Assembly (NCBI GenBank): GCA_900548365.1
Contig: URKM01000026.1
Coordinates: 1-22,233, forward strand
DNA: 22,233 nucleotides
Reading direction: 5' to 3'
From: an uncultured Collinsella sp.
GTDB lineage: Bacteria; Actinomycetota; Coriobacteriia; Coriobacteriales; Coriobacteriaceae
How positions within the stretch are numbered: the stretch's first letter is position 1; every line of letters starts with the position of its first letter. Both the position numbers and the translations under genes were made by a program. Shown in pieces: positions 8,334 to 14,959 of the stretch. The notes under the pieces were generated by a model. It was given only the letters and a program-made list of their open reading frames with translations. It did no database searches and was not told where the DNA came from.

Positions 8334-9821
8334 TTAAAACGGAAACGTTCCATTCATGAAAATGTGAAGACGATGGAGGAAGGCCGCCATATCCTGCCGG
8401 GCAACGGGTGCGAGCCCGCGGAAGGTTCCATCGGAGAATCCCTCGGTGATGCCGGCGTCGGCAAGCCACCAGATCTCCTTGGCGTGCGGCGTCGCTGCCG
8501 TGACGTCGGCGAATCGCTGCGCGTCGGAGGCTCCCGGTACATAGGACGGCGAGCCCGCAAGGCGATAGAGGAACGCCGCCATATCCTGACGCGCCACTGA
8601 TTCGAGCCCCCTGAAGGTCTTGTCGTTCCAACCTTGGGCGATGCCCTCCGATCCCGCCCAGCAGATCTCCTTGAAATGCGATGTGTCGGGCGTGATGTCG
8701 GCAAACCGCTGGCGGTCGATCTTGCTCGGCTCGTAGGCGGGGGATCCCGCGGTCCGGTAAAGCATGGCCGCCATGTCCTGCCTTGCTATGCTTGCGCCTC
8801 CACGGAAGGTCCCGTCGGGAAATCCCTCGGTAATTCCTCGTTCTTTCAGCCATCCGATGTCCTCATGATGGGGCGTGGCGGGGGTGACGTCTTCGAATCC
8901 ATAGAGCTTGAAGGGCGTAAAGGCATTGATATCGACGTTTCCCGCTATGCCGTCCACCTGTCCGACATCCGTATATTGCCATCCGTAGCATGCGGGGGCG
9001 TAGGTGCTGAAATCGAACTGCAGCTCGGCGGCATATTGCGCGACCCAGCTCGTGCGCTTCCAGATGGCCGGGCTATTGAGCGCGCCCTTGAGCAGCCCGG
9101 CGTAGCTGTAGATCGAGACGTTCGTGCAGCCCGCTTTTTGGAGCGCGCCGAAATAGGCGTCCACGATCTGCTCGTAGACCTTGGGCTCGGTCGGCGGCTG
9201 GTGCCCCGTCCAGCTCCAAGTCTCGAGATCGTAATATACGGGCAGGGTGGGGTGCGCGTCGTAGCGCTTGAGCAGCTCTGCCGTCCAACCGCCTTCCTGA
9301 GCGGCGAAATCGGCGTCGTAGGCGTAGCTATAGAGGTATATGCCGTAGGGCATGCCGATACGCTCGCATTCTGCCACGTTGCGTGCGAACTTGGCGTCCT
9401 CGTTGCCGATGCCGTAGCCGCAGCGCAAGATCGCGGCATCCACTCCGGATTTTTTGACGTCGTCCCAGTCTATGGTGCGCTGGTGCTCGGATACGTCGAT
9501 CACCTTCACGGCGGGGGAGGCGAACAGCTTGCCGTTGCCATCGTAGAACGCCTTGCCCGAAACGGTTTCCTTCCACTCGTGGTCGCGCCATCCGCGATAC
9601 GCAAGGGCATTCGCGTCTGAGGAGCCGTAGTCGAGCGGATCGGGCTGGTAGTTCGCATCCGCCCATGCTACATACTCGTCATACGTGTTCGGGGCCGGGA
9701 TGTTCGTCGCCGGTTGCGCTGCGCTTGCCATGCGCGGCGGGGCCACGGCGGCAAGCACCGTGCTGCTTGCGAGGAAGGCGCGCCTGCTTACGCATGCGGG
9801 ACGCGGGTTGTGCTGGGTCAT
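8334..9821 (-). CDS. Secreted GH25 muramidase (lysozyme) with C-terminal SLH anchor
   Basis: 495 residues. The ATG at 9821 follows GGGAGGAG at ideal spacing. The N-terminus carries SRRAFLAS (12-19) and a hydrophobic stretch ending MASA-A, a good twin-arginine (Tat) signal. A GH25 domain spans about 105-302. Its VIDVSEHQ (107-114) supplies the first catalytic-site Asp, and YYDLETW (196-202) holds the DxE pair (D198, E200) expected to hydrolyse the MurNAc-GlcNAc beta-1,4 bond. It closes with GWQYTDVGQVDGI and VDINAF, typical of the family. Three SLH repeats at about 308-357, 372-422 and 436-485 would tether the enzyme to the wall. It therefore probably acts as a wall-bound remodelling or daughter-cell-separation hydrolase; the exact role is not readable. 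There is no sign of truncation. Confidence 0.93.
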   Translation of the reverse strand: MTQHNPRPACVSRRAFLASSTVLAAVAPPRMASAAQPATNIPAPNTYDEYVAWADANYQPDPLDYGSSDANALAYRGWRDHEWKETVSGKAFYDGNGKLFASPAVKVIDVSEHQRTIDWDDVKKSGVDAAILRCGYGIGNEDAKFARNVAECERIGMPYGIYLYSYAYDADFAAQEGGWTAELLKRYDAHPTLPVYYDLETWSWTGHQPPTEPKVYEQIVDAYFGALQKAGCTNVSIYSYAGLLKGALNSPAIWKRTSWVAQYAAELQFDFSTYAPACYGWQYTDVGQVDGIAGNVDINAFTPFKLYGFEDVTPATPHHEDIGWLKERGITEGFPDGTFRGGASIARQDMAAMLYRTAGSPAYEPSKIDRQRFADITPDTSHFKEICWAGSEGIAQGWNDKTFRGLESVARQDMAAFLYRLAGSPSYVPGASDAQRFADVTAATPHAKEIWWLADAGITEGFSDGTFRGLAPVARQDMAAFLHRLHIFMNGTFPF

Positions 9822-10043
9822 AGGATCTCCTCCCGATGCCTGTATTGCAACCTTGCATGCTAAGGCGGCCTTGATCTTTCGGGGCGGGCGATGCTGTTGT
9901 TCACGCGTTTTTCACGCAACCCGTAGAGGTGTTAAACAGTTGCCCCTTGCACGTAAATATGGGCTTGGGCTCATGTGCCATTTCGAACTGAGGTGCGACG
10001 CCCCTCTGGGGGGATCGTGATCTGCCGTGATGTTTCGCGCCGA

Positions 10044-10076
10044 ATGCCTTTGCGGAGTGGCGGTTCGCAAAGGCAT
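10044..10076. repeat. 11-bp perfect inverted repeat (stem-loop)
   Basis: ATGCCTTTGCG (10044-10054) and CGCAAAGGCAT (10066-10076) are perfect reverse complements around an 11-nt loop. No T-tract follows on either strand, so it is not an obvious terminator. It is about 220 bases upstream of the muramidase gene. Confidence 0.8.
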
Positions 10077-10117
10077 GCGAGGCTTCGAATCATCGTTAGA
10101 AATGCTACTTGAAGTAT

Positions 10118-10168
10118 GCGTATACATTTGCAACGGTATGCGCGCCGCTGTGTTGCAAATGTATACGC
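10118..10168. repeat. 17-bp perfect inverted repeat with 17-nt spacer
   Basis: GCGTATACATTTGCAAC (10118-10134) and GTTGCAAATGTATACGC (10152-10168) are perfect reverse complements. Each arm contains the palindrome GTATAC and the motif TTGCAA. Neither strand has a following T-run, no matching direct repeats flank it, and no gene overlaps it. It could be a large operator with two sites, a cruciform-forming site, or the stem of an unannotated RNA. Confidence 0.85.
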
Positions 10169-10427
10169 GTGGGCCGGATAGCATATCCCTGCGTTGAGCG
10201 TGCTGCCTATGTGTCGATGTACTCTGCCATCGCGCGAGACAGTTGCTGCAAGTGCAGCCAAAATCGGTCATCGCAGCTGTCGGCAGTTCGAATGCCGCAT
10301 ATATATGCATGTAGTTTGCCATGCCACGTACTCGCTTGGCTTCCGGGGTATGGGACGTTTCGTGTGTCGAAGGCCAGAGCGATGGCGATTCCGATATTCT
10401 CGGCGGTGCCCCGGTGCTGCTTTGGTC

Positions 10428-10433
10428 TATAAT
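10428..10433 (+). promoter_or_regulatory. -10 box (TATAAT) of the tRNA-Arg gene
   Basis: A perfect TATAAT ends 9 bases before the first base of tRNA-Arg, the usual distance for a tRNA start site. The region 17 bp upstream does not show a clear TTGACA. Confidence 0.5.
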
Positions 10434-10442
10434 CATCCACAT

Positions 10443-10519
10443 GCGCCGTTAGCTCAGCTGGATAGAGCAGGGGACTTCTAATCCCAAGGTCGTAGGTTCG
10501 AATCCTATACGGCGCACCA
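10443..10519 (+). tRNA. tRNA-Arg (anticodon UCU)
   Basis: A complete cloverleaf. The acceptor GCGCCGT pairs with ACGGCGC (10509-10515), followed by discriminator A and an encoded CCA (10517-10519). D-arm GCTC/GAGC. The anticodon loop CTTCTAA gives UCU (10477-10479), reading AGA/AGG arginine codons. T-arm GTAGG-TTCGAAT-CCTAT. The outermost anticodon-stem pair is a G-A mismatch. Confidence 0.97.
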
Positions 10520-10532
10520 TTCGTAGGATGTA

Positions 10533-10574
10533 CGAACTCGCTCGACCTCGCGTTCGGGCGGGTTCGACCTTTTT
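10533..10574 (+). terminator. Likely terminator of tRNA-Arg
   Basis: CGAACTCGC (10533-10541) pairs with GCGGGTTCG (10558-10566), nine pairs including one G-T, followed after three bases by TTTTT (10570-10574). The loop is about 16 nt and may fold further. It lies 14 bases after the tRNA. Confidence 0.55.
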
Positions 10575-10700
10575 GCAAAGCTGGGTCATGCTTATGCATG
10601 GTGCTGTAGCTTTCGACCCGCCGATTGCCGTCGAGCTTCATATCATTGCTGGAACCTATCGAGGCATCGGCTGTTTTTCGAGCACATTGAATTAGCGCCT

Positions 10701-10786
10701 GCGCCGAGCCGCCATGCCGCGTACCGCGTGCGCCGGATTGCCATGCCGTGCACCGCCTGCGCCGGACCGCCATGCGCGTACCGCGT
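10701..10786. repeat. Three tandem copies of a 29-bp GC-rich repeat
   Basis: Imperfect copies at 10701-10729 (29 bp), 10730-10758 (29 bp) and 10759-10786 (28 bp). All begin GCGCCG, have a central GCCATG and end near ACCGC. A decayed fragment may follow to about 10800. It lies immediately upstream of the EIIA promoter candidate. Confidence 0.75.
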
Positions 10787-10794
10787 GCCGCGCG

Positions 10795-10822
10795 TTGCCG
10801 CGCTGTTTGTCCGTGCTATATT
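10795..10822 (+). promoter_or_regulatory. Candidate promoter of the EIIA gene
   Basis: TTGCCG (10795-10800) and TATATT (10817-10822) with a 16-bp spacer. It would give a leader of about 95 nt before the ATG at 10926. Confidence 0.4.
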
Positions 10823-10925
10823 CTTACGATATGGACGTAAGCGTTATGTGATTGGGCGATCGGGTCCCTTGCGGCCGATTGATCAGGCCGGGTTGAGCGT
10901 ATATGCGAGTAGGGGAAGGCAATAC

Positions 10926-11450
10926 ATGTTTGGCAATCAAGATTCCATGGTAGCCGGCGACGTGGCCGGAGATGAGGTTATGAGCCGCCAGGCTCTCCAG
11001 CATTTCGTAAGCCCGGACGACGTTCTGTTCGCTTCGAATCTCGGTTCGCGCGATCGCGCGCTGCGATTCATCGCGGACAAGGCGGTCGAGCTCGGCGTCG
11101 CGACCGATGCCGATGAGCTTTTTGAAGCGTTCATCAGGCGTGAGGGCGATGGCGCTACCGGCATGCTGGAGGGATTTGCGATCCCGCACGCGAAGAGCCC
11201 CTCCGTCTCTACCGCCTCGGTGCTCGTTCTGAAAGACGAACAGGGCGTTTCCGGATGGGGCACCATGGACGGTCTGCCCGTCCTCATCGCCATCGCGCTG
11301 CTCATCCCCGAAAAGCCGGTGGACACCGCGCATCTCATGGTCCTTTCCAAGGTTGCCGAGGCGTTGATGGATGATCGATTCCGAGCAGACTTGCTGTCCG
11401 CCGACGGCGCCGCACAGCTAGCAGGCATCATCAACGCGCGCCTTCTGTAA
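10926..11450 (+). CDS. Stand-alone PTS EIIA domain protein, fructose/mannitol type
   Basis: 174 residues. The ATG at 10926 follows AGGGGAAGG. After a short N-terminal extension (1-25), residues about 28-172 form one PTS EIIA type-2 domain. The phosphorylation-site histidine is in GFAIPHAK (H88). It would accept phosphate from phospho-HPr and pass it to an EIIB, or act as a PtsN-like regulator. No EIIB or EIIC is fused or adjacent, so the sugar is unknown. It lies 197 bases upstream of ptsH on the same strand, but an independent promoter-like sequence precedes ptsH, so it is probably a separate transcription unit. A fructose-type function is the family default; the nearby 1-phosphofructokinase-like gene fits but does not prove it. 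Confidence 0.88.
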   Translation: MFGNQDSMVAGDVAGDEVMSRQALQHFVSPDDVLFASNLGSRDRALRFIADKAVELGVATDADELFEAFIRREGDGATGMLEGFAIPHAKSPSVSTASVLVLKDEQGVSGWGTMDGLPVLIAIALLIPEKPVDTAHLMVLSKVAEALMDDRFRADLLSADGAAQLAGIINARLL

Positions 11451-11579
11451 CATTCCGATCTGAGGCGCGCCCCGTCTCTCCGTGCCCGTTTTCCCATATA
11501 TTTCACAGTAAGACTGCCACCTCGTTGGTTATAAATGGACGAATCGGGCGTTGTGAATGGTTTTCGTGCGTCTATGCGC

Positions 11580-11585
11580 TAGAAT
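11580..11585 (+). promoter_or_regulatory. Candidate -10 box (TAGAAT) for ptsH
   Basis: TAGAAT lies 62 bases upstream of the ptsH start in a locally AT-richer stretch. The -35 region (near 11557-11563, ATGGTTT) is weak. Confidence 0.35.
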
Positions 11586-11647
11586 GAAGCAGTCTTATAT
11601 CGTGCCTAGGGCATCCAGCCGTAAGGCATGTTGAAAAGGAGTCAGTT

Positions 11648-11911
11648 ATGGTTTCTGAGAAGGCCACCCTCGTCAATCCCCAGGGTCTGCACATGCGTCC
11701 CGCCGGTCTCTTCGCCTCCACCATGGGCAAGTTCGCCTGCGACGTGACCGTCGTCACCCCCGACAAGGAGGTCAACGGCAAGAGCCCCATGGCTCTGATG
11801 GCTGCTGGCATCCCCTGCGGCACCGAGGTCGAGGTTAAGTGCGACGGCGCAGACGAGGCCGAGGCTCTGGCCCAGGCTATCGAGCTCATCAAGAGCGGTC
11901 TCGGCGAGTAA
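11648..11911 (+). CDS. ptsH: Phosphocarrier protein HPr
   Basis: 87 residues, full length for HPr. The ATG at 11648 follows AAAAGGAG. The catalytic His15 lies in GLHMRPAG (13-20), where Enzyme I places the phosphate. The regulatory Ser46 is present in NGKSPMALMAAG (43-54), although the residue after it is Pro rather than the usual Ile/Val; whether HPr kinase still phosphorylates it is open. HPr relays phosphate from PEP via Enzyme I to sugar-specific EIIA proteins in the cytoplasm. Codon use is strongly biased towards GCC, GAC, ATC and CGC, consistent with high expression. It heads a ptsH-ptsI-kinase gene order, separated from ptsI by a strong terminator-like hairpin. Confidence 0.97.
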   Translation: MVSEKATLVNPQGLHMRPAGLFASTMGKFACDVTVVTPDKEVNGKSPMALMAAGIPCGTEVEVKCDGADEAEALAQAIELIKSGLGE

Positions 11912-11959
11912 CTCGCCCGCGGGCTTGACCATTGAACAGGTAAGTTCATAGCAATGTGC

Positions 11960-11992
11960 GCAGGCGTCTACACCCGTGGACGCCTGCTTTTT
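11960..11992 (+). terminator. Intrinsic terminator between ptsH and ptsI (probable partial terminator)
   Basis: A 12-bp stem with one G-T pair (GCAGGCGTCTAC at 11960-11971, GTGGACGCCTGC at 11976-11987), a tight ACCC loop and TTTTT (11988-11992). Only 49 bases remain before the ptsI start, with no clear promoter in them, so ptsI is probably transcribed by read-through. Confidence 0.85.
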
Positions 11993-12041
11993 GTAGCGAC
12001 TGCATCTTGAGATGGCGGTCGCACGGAGAGAGGAAATGGGA

Positions 12042-13745
12042 ATGTACCAGGGAGTCAACGCTTCTGAGGGCATCGGTATCGGCACCGTCATGGTCGCCGT
12101 CGATCCCGACCTGACTTTTGAACCCCATGAGGTAACCGACGCTGCCGCAGAGAAGGAGCGCTATCAGGCCGCGCTCGCCGTTTTCTGCGAGAAGACCCAG
12201 GCTCAGGCCGATCATATGAAGGTCGCCGTGGGCGAGGCCGAGGCCGAGATCATGCTCGGTCACATCGTCCTCGCGCAGGATCCGGGCATGACCGATGGCA
12301 TCAACGGCGCCATCGACGGCGGCGCCTGCGCCGAGCAGGCCCTCGTCGACACCAGCACCATGTTCGAGAACATGTTCCTGTCCATGGACGACGAGATGTT
12401 CCGCCTGCGTGCTGCCGATATCGCCGATATCCGCACCGGCATCCTCGCCGAGCTGCTGGGCGTCGAGGTCGTCGACCTCTCCGTCCTTCCCGAGAGCACC
12501 GTCGTCGTCGTTCACGACCTGACGCCGTCCATGACCGCGACCATCGATAAGAAGAACGTCGCCGGCATCGTGACCGAGACCGGCGGCCGCACCTCCCACT
12601 CCGCGATCATCGCCCGCGCCCTCGAGATCCCCGCGGTCCTTTCCGTCGCGAACAGCTGCTCTGCGCTGCGCAACGGCATGACCGCCATCGTCGACGGCTC
12701 CAAGGGCGTCGTCGTCGCCGATCCCGACGAGGCCGTCCTCGCCGAGTACACCGCCCGCGCCGAGGAGTTTGCTGCCGAGAAGGCCGCCCTCGAGGCCTTC
12801 CGCGGCAAGGAGACCGTCACTGCAGACGGCATCAAGAAGATCCTCGCCTGCAACATCGGCAGCCCGGATGACGTCGCGAACGCGCTCGACCACGACGCCG
12901 AGGCCATCGGTCTGTTCCGTTCCGAGTTCCTGTTCATGGACGCCACCGAGCTCCCCTCCGAGGAGGAGCAGTTCCAGGCTTATCGCAAGGTCGCTACCGC
13001 GCTCAAGGGCGCTCCCGTCATCATCCGCACGCTTGATGTGGGCGGCGACAAGGAGATTCCTTATCTCAACATGGAGAAGGAAGAGAACCCGTTCATGGGT
13101 TACCGCGCCGTTCGCTATTGCCTCGACAACGCCGACCAGTACAAGGTCCAGCTGCGCGCTCTGCTGCGCGCCAGCGCCTTCGGCGACATCAAGATCATGA
13201 TTCCGCTGGTCACCTGCGTCGAGGAGGTCCGCGCTGTGAAGGAGCTCGTCGAGGTCTGCAAGGAAGAGCTCGACCAGGAGGGCTTCAAGTACAACCCGGA
13301 CACCGAGGTCGGCGTCATGATGGAGACCCCGGCTGCGTCCCTTATCGCCGACAAGCTCGCCGAGGAGGCCGACTTCTTCTCCATCGGCACGAACGACCTG
13401 ATCGGTTACACCATGTGCGCCGACCGCGGCAACGACCGCATCTCCAACCTGTACAACGTGTACTATCCGGCGGTCCTTCGCTCGATCAAGAACATCATCG
13501 AGAGCGGCGTCAAGGCCGGCATCATGGTCGGTATGTGCGGCGAGGCTGCAGCCGATCCGCTGCTCGAGCCGCTGCTGATCTCCTTCGGCCTGGAGGAGTT
13601 CTCCATGTCCGCTCCGAGCATCCTGCGCGCCCGCAAGACCATCTCCCAGTGGTCCAAGGCCGAGTGCGACGAACTCGCCGAGCGCGCGCTCGCGCTTTCG
13701 ACTTCCGCCGAGGTCAAGGCACTTCTCGAGGAGGCTGCCCGTTAA
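12042..13745 (+). CDS. ptsI: PTS Enzyme I (phosphoenolpyruvate-protein phosphotransferase)
   Basis: 567 residues, close to the usual 570-575. Start chosen at ATG 12042: GGAGAGAGG ends 8 bases before it, while in-frame ATGs at 12012 and 12036 have no properly spaced site, and MYQGVNASEGIGIG matches the family N-terminus. The HPr-binding and phosphohistidine domains include GGRTSHSAIIAR with active His186. The PEP-binding barrel has FRSEFLFMD (292-300), IRTLDVGGDK (328-337), NPFMGYRAVR (349-358), VMMETPAA (425-432), FFSIGTNDLIGYT (445-457) and the catalytic Cys in MCGEAA (C499). It moves phosphate from PEP to HPr. No defects are visible. Highly biased codons suggest strong expression. It lies 86 bases before the sugar-phosphate kinase gene. 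Confidence 0.97.
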   Translation: MYQGVNASEGIGIGTVMVAVDPDLTFEPHEVTDAAAEKERYQAALAVFCEKTQAQADHMKVAVGEAEAEIMLGHIVLAQDPGMTDGINGAIDGGACAEQALVDTSTMFENMFLSMDDEMFRLRAADIADIRTGILAELLGVEVVDLSVLPESTVVVVHDLTPSMTATIDKKNVAGIVTETGGRTSHSAIIARALEIPAVLSVANSCSALRNGMTAIVDGSKGVVVADPDEAVLAEYTARAEEFAAEKAALEAFRGKETVTADGIKKILACNIGSPDDVANALDHDAEAIGLFRSEFLFMDATELPSEEEQFQAYRKVATALKGAPVIIRTLDVGGDKEIPYLNMEKEENPFMGYRAVRYCLDNADQYKVQLRALLRASAFGDIKIMIPLVTCVEEVRAVKELVEVCKEELDQEGFKYNPDTEVGVMMETPAASLIADKLAEEADFFSIGTNDLIGYTMCADRGNDRISNLYNVYYPAVLRSIKNIIESGVKAGIMVGMCGEAAADPLLEPLLISFGLEEFSMSAPSILRARKTISQWSKAECDELAERALALSTSAEVKALLEEAAR

Positions 13746-13776
13746 TGGGCTGCCTCATTCGTAGGTAATCTGCATG

Positions 13777-13817
13777 AAGGACCGCTGCCCCATGGTTGCG
13801 AGGCCGCGGTCCTTTCT
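13777..13817 (+). terminator. Hairpin between ptsI and the kinase gene, possible weak terminator
   Basis: AAGGACCGC (13777-13785) pairs perfectly with GCGGTCCTT (13806-13814). Inner GCC/GGC pairs may extend the stem past a mismatch. It is followed only by TCT, so termination is probably leaky. The kinase ribosome site starts just after it. Confidence 0.45.
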
Positions 13818-13831
13818 AAAAAGGGGGCTTT

Positions 13832-14764
13832 ATGTTTTACACGCTGACCGCAAATCCTGCAGTCGATATGACCGTTTCTTGCAACGGTCTGATCCCGGGC
13901 GAGAACGTTCGCTCCGGTTCCGCGAGCTACACGCCCAACGGCAAGGGCCTGGACGTGTCCTATGCCTTCAAGAAGTTCGGCGTCGACTCCGTCGCGCTGG
14001 GCTTCTTCGCCGGCTTCACGGGTAAGTTCATCGTCGAGGAGACCATGAACATGGGTTGCCTGTGCCGCCCGGTCTGGGTCGATGGTATCACCCGTATCTG
14101 CGCCTACATCAACGATGGCGAGAATGAGTACGGCGTGCTGAACCCCGGCGCGCCCATCACGCCGCAGCATGAGCACGAGCTCTTCAAGATTCTGGATACC
14201 GCCGGCAACCTGGATTGCCTGGTCGTCTCCGGCTCCGTTCCTCCCCGCGCCTCCAAGGACTTCCTCGATAAGGTCATGGACCATGCGCAAGCCCGCGGCG
14301 CCGACGTCGTCCTGGACCTCTCCAGCACCAAGCTCAAGGAGCTCGCCGCCAAGAAGCCGCTCCTTATCAAGCCCAACCACCACGAGATGCGCGAGATCTT
14401 CGGCGTCCAGATCGATACCGACGACGACGCCCGCCGCGCCCTGGCCATGGCGCATGAGATCGGCATCCAGAACGTTCTGCTCACCATGGGTAGCCGCGGC
14501 TCCGCGTACTTCTCCAACGGCGAGGACATCTGGTATGCCCAGCGCCAGTTCAACATCAAGCTCGTGTCCTCTGTTTGCGCCGGCGACTCCACGCTCGCAG
14601 CGTTCCTGCACAAGTGGTACGACGATCGCGACAACGTCGAGGAGGCGCTCAAGCTCGCGCTGGCTACCGGCGCCAACGTCGCCGAGAGCGTCGGCTTGGG
14701 CGACTTCGCCAACGTCGAGGAGTACAGCAAGCGCATCACCGTCCGCAAGCTCCCTCGCCAGTAG
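13832..14764 (+). CDS. fruK: PfkB-family sugar kinase, 1-phosphofructokinase-like
   Basis: 310 residues. The ATG at 13832 follows AAGGGGGC. Family features: N-terminal TLTANPAVDMTV (4-15), the sugar-phosphate binding PNGKGLDVSYAFKKFG (35-50) and GFTGKFI (61-67), KPNHHEMREIFG (180-191), and the catalytic SSVCAGDSTLAAFL (246-259) with the base D252. The usual GAGD is CAGD here. It matches the FruK/LacC branch, which phosphorylates fructose-1-phosphate to fructose-1,6-bisphosphate, or tagatose-6-phosphate. Adjacency to ptsHI and a fructose-type EIIA favours fructose-1-phosphate. No EIIBC permease gene is in the window, so the substrate would be made elsewhere. A strong terminator follows. Codon bias matches ptsI, implying co-expression. 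Confidence 0.85.
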   Translation: MFYTLTANPAVDMTVSCNGLIPGENVRSGSASYTPNGKGLDVSYAFKKFGVDSVALGFFAGFTGKFIVEETMNMGCLCRPVWVDGITRICAYINDGENEYGVLNPGAPITPQHEHELFKILDTAGNLDCLVVSGSVPPRASKDFLDKVMDHAQARGADVVLDLSSTKLKELAAKKPLLIKPNHHEMREIFGVQIDTDDDARRALAMAHEIGIQNVLLTMGSRGSAYFSNGEDIWYAQRQFNIKLVSSVCAGDSTLAAFLHKWYDDRDNVEEALKLALATGANVAESVGLGDFANVEEYSKRITVRKLPRQ

Positions 14765-14804
14765 GAAGCTTCTGCGTCAGGCTGTGTAGGCATCTTGCTT
14801 TTCG

Positions 14805-14841
14805 AAGGCCGTCGGGGCATGACTCCGACGGCCTTTTTCTT
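14805..14841 (+). terminator. Rho-independent terminator of the pts-fruK transcript
   Basis: AAGGCCGTCGG (14805-14815) pairs perfectly with CCGACGGCCTT (14825-14835), with two more inner pairs (one G-T), followed by a T-rich run (TTTTTCTT ending at 14841). It is a textbook terminator 40 bases after the kinase stop. Confidence 0.92.
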
Positions 14842-14918
14842 GTCGGCGGCGGCCTCGCCGCGCTCCGCTGCCAAGCGGCATAAGGTGCTCTCGGCGGCGG
14901 GCCGGCATTGCTAGGGGG

Positions 14919-14924
14919 TATACT
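14919..14924 (+). promoter_or_regulatory. Candidate -10 box (TATACT) for cca
   Basis: TATACT lies 35 bases before the chosen start, downstream of the fruK terminator, where a new promoter is needed. No good -35 is visible 17 bp upstream. Confidence 0.35.
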
Positions 14925-14959
14925 AGACCGACGATGACAGGATCGGGAGTGGAGTGAAC

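Larger units (their letters stand above)
9822..10442. other. 621-bp intergenic region with strong inverted repeats, no convincing gene
   Basis: Between the muramidase start and tRNA-Arg. It contains a direct repeat TTCACGC (9900, 9911), the 11-bp inverted repeat at 10044-10076, the 17-bp inverted repeat at 10118-10168, a GCTGCA-AG-TGCAGC dyad near 10243-10256, a self-complementary GCATATATATGC (10297-10308) and a tRNA promoter candidate. Open frames of up to about 175 codons exist on both strands, but they lack ribosome sites, recognisable domains and the codon pattern of the neighbours. Confidence 0.6.
10520..10925. other. 406-bp intergenic region upstream of the EIIA gene
   Basis: It holds the tRNA-Arg terminator, the 29-bp tandem repeats (10701-10786) and a promoter candidate (10795-10822). 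The frame of the EIIA gene runs open upstream to 10728, but that part is encoded by the tandem repeat and lacks a ribosome site, so I treat it as non-coding. Confidence 0.6.

Noticed and set aside
8634..9620. Plus-strand open frame of 328 codons opposite the muramidase gene
   Set aside because: It is antisense to a protein with intact GH25 and SLH motifs and has no ribosome site.
10118..10168. The 17-bp inverted repeat as an intrinsic terminator or transposon remnant
   Set aside because: No T-tract on either strand, no flanking target duplication and no transposase fragment nearby.
10109..10432. Possible 107-codon gene over the 17-bp inverted repeat
   Set aside because: Cys-rich composition without a domain, no ribosome site, and its start lies next to the inverted repeat; more likely chance.
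10701..10786. Tandem repeats as a CRISPR array
   Set aside because: The copies abut directly with no unique spacers, and no cas genes are present.
11946..12893. Minus-strand open frame of 315 codons opposite ptsI
   Set aside because: It is the mirror of a highly biased GC-rich gene, with low-complexity Gly/Asp/Leu composition and no ribosome site.
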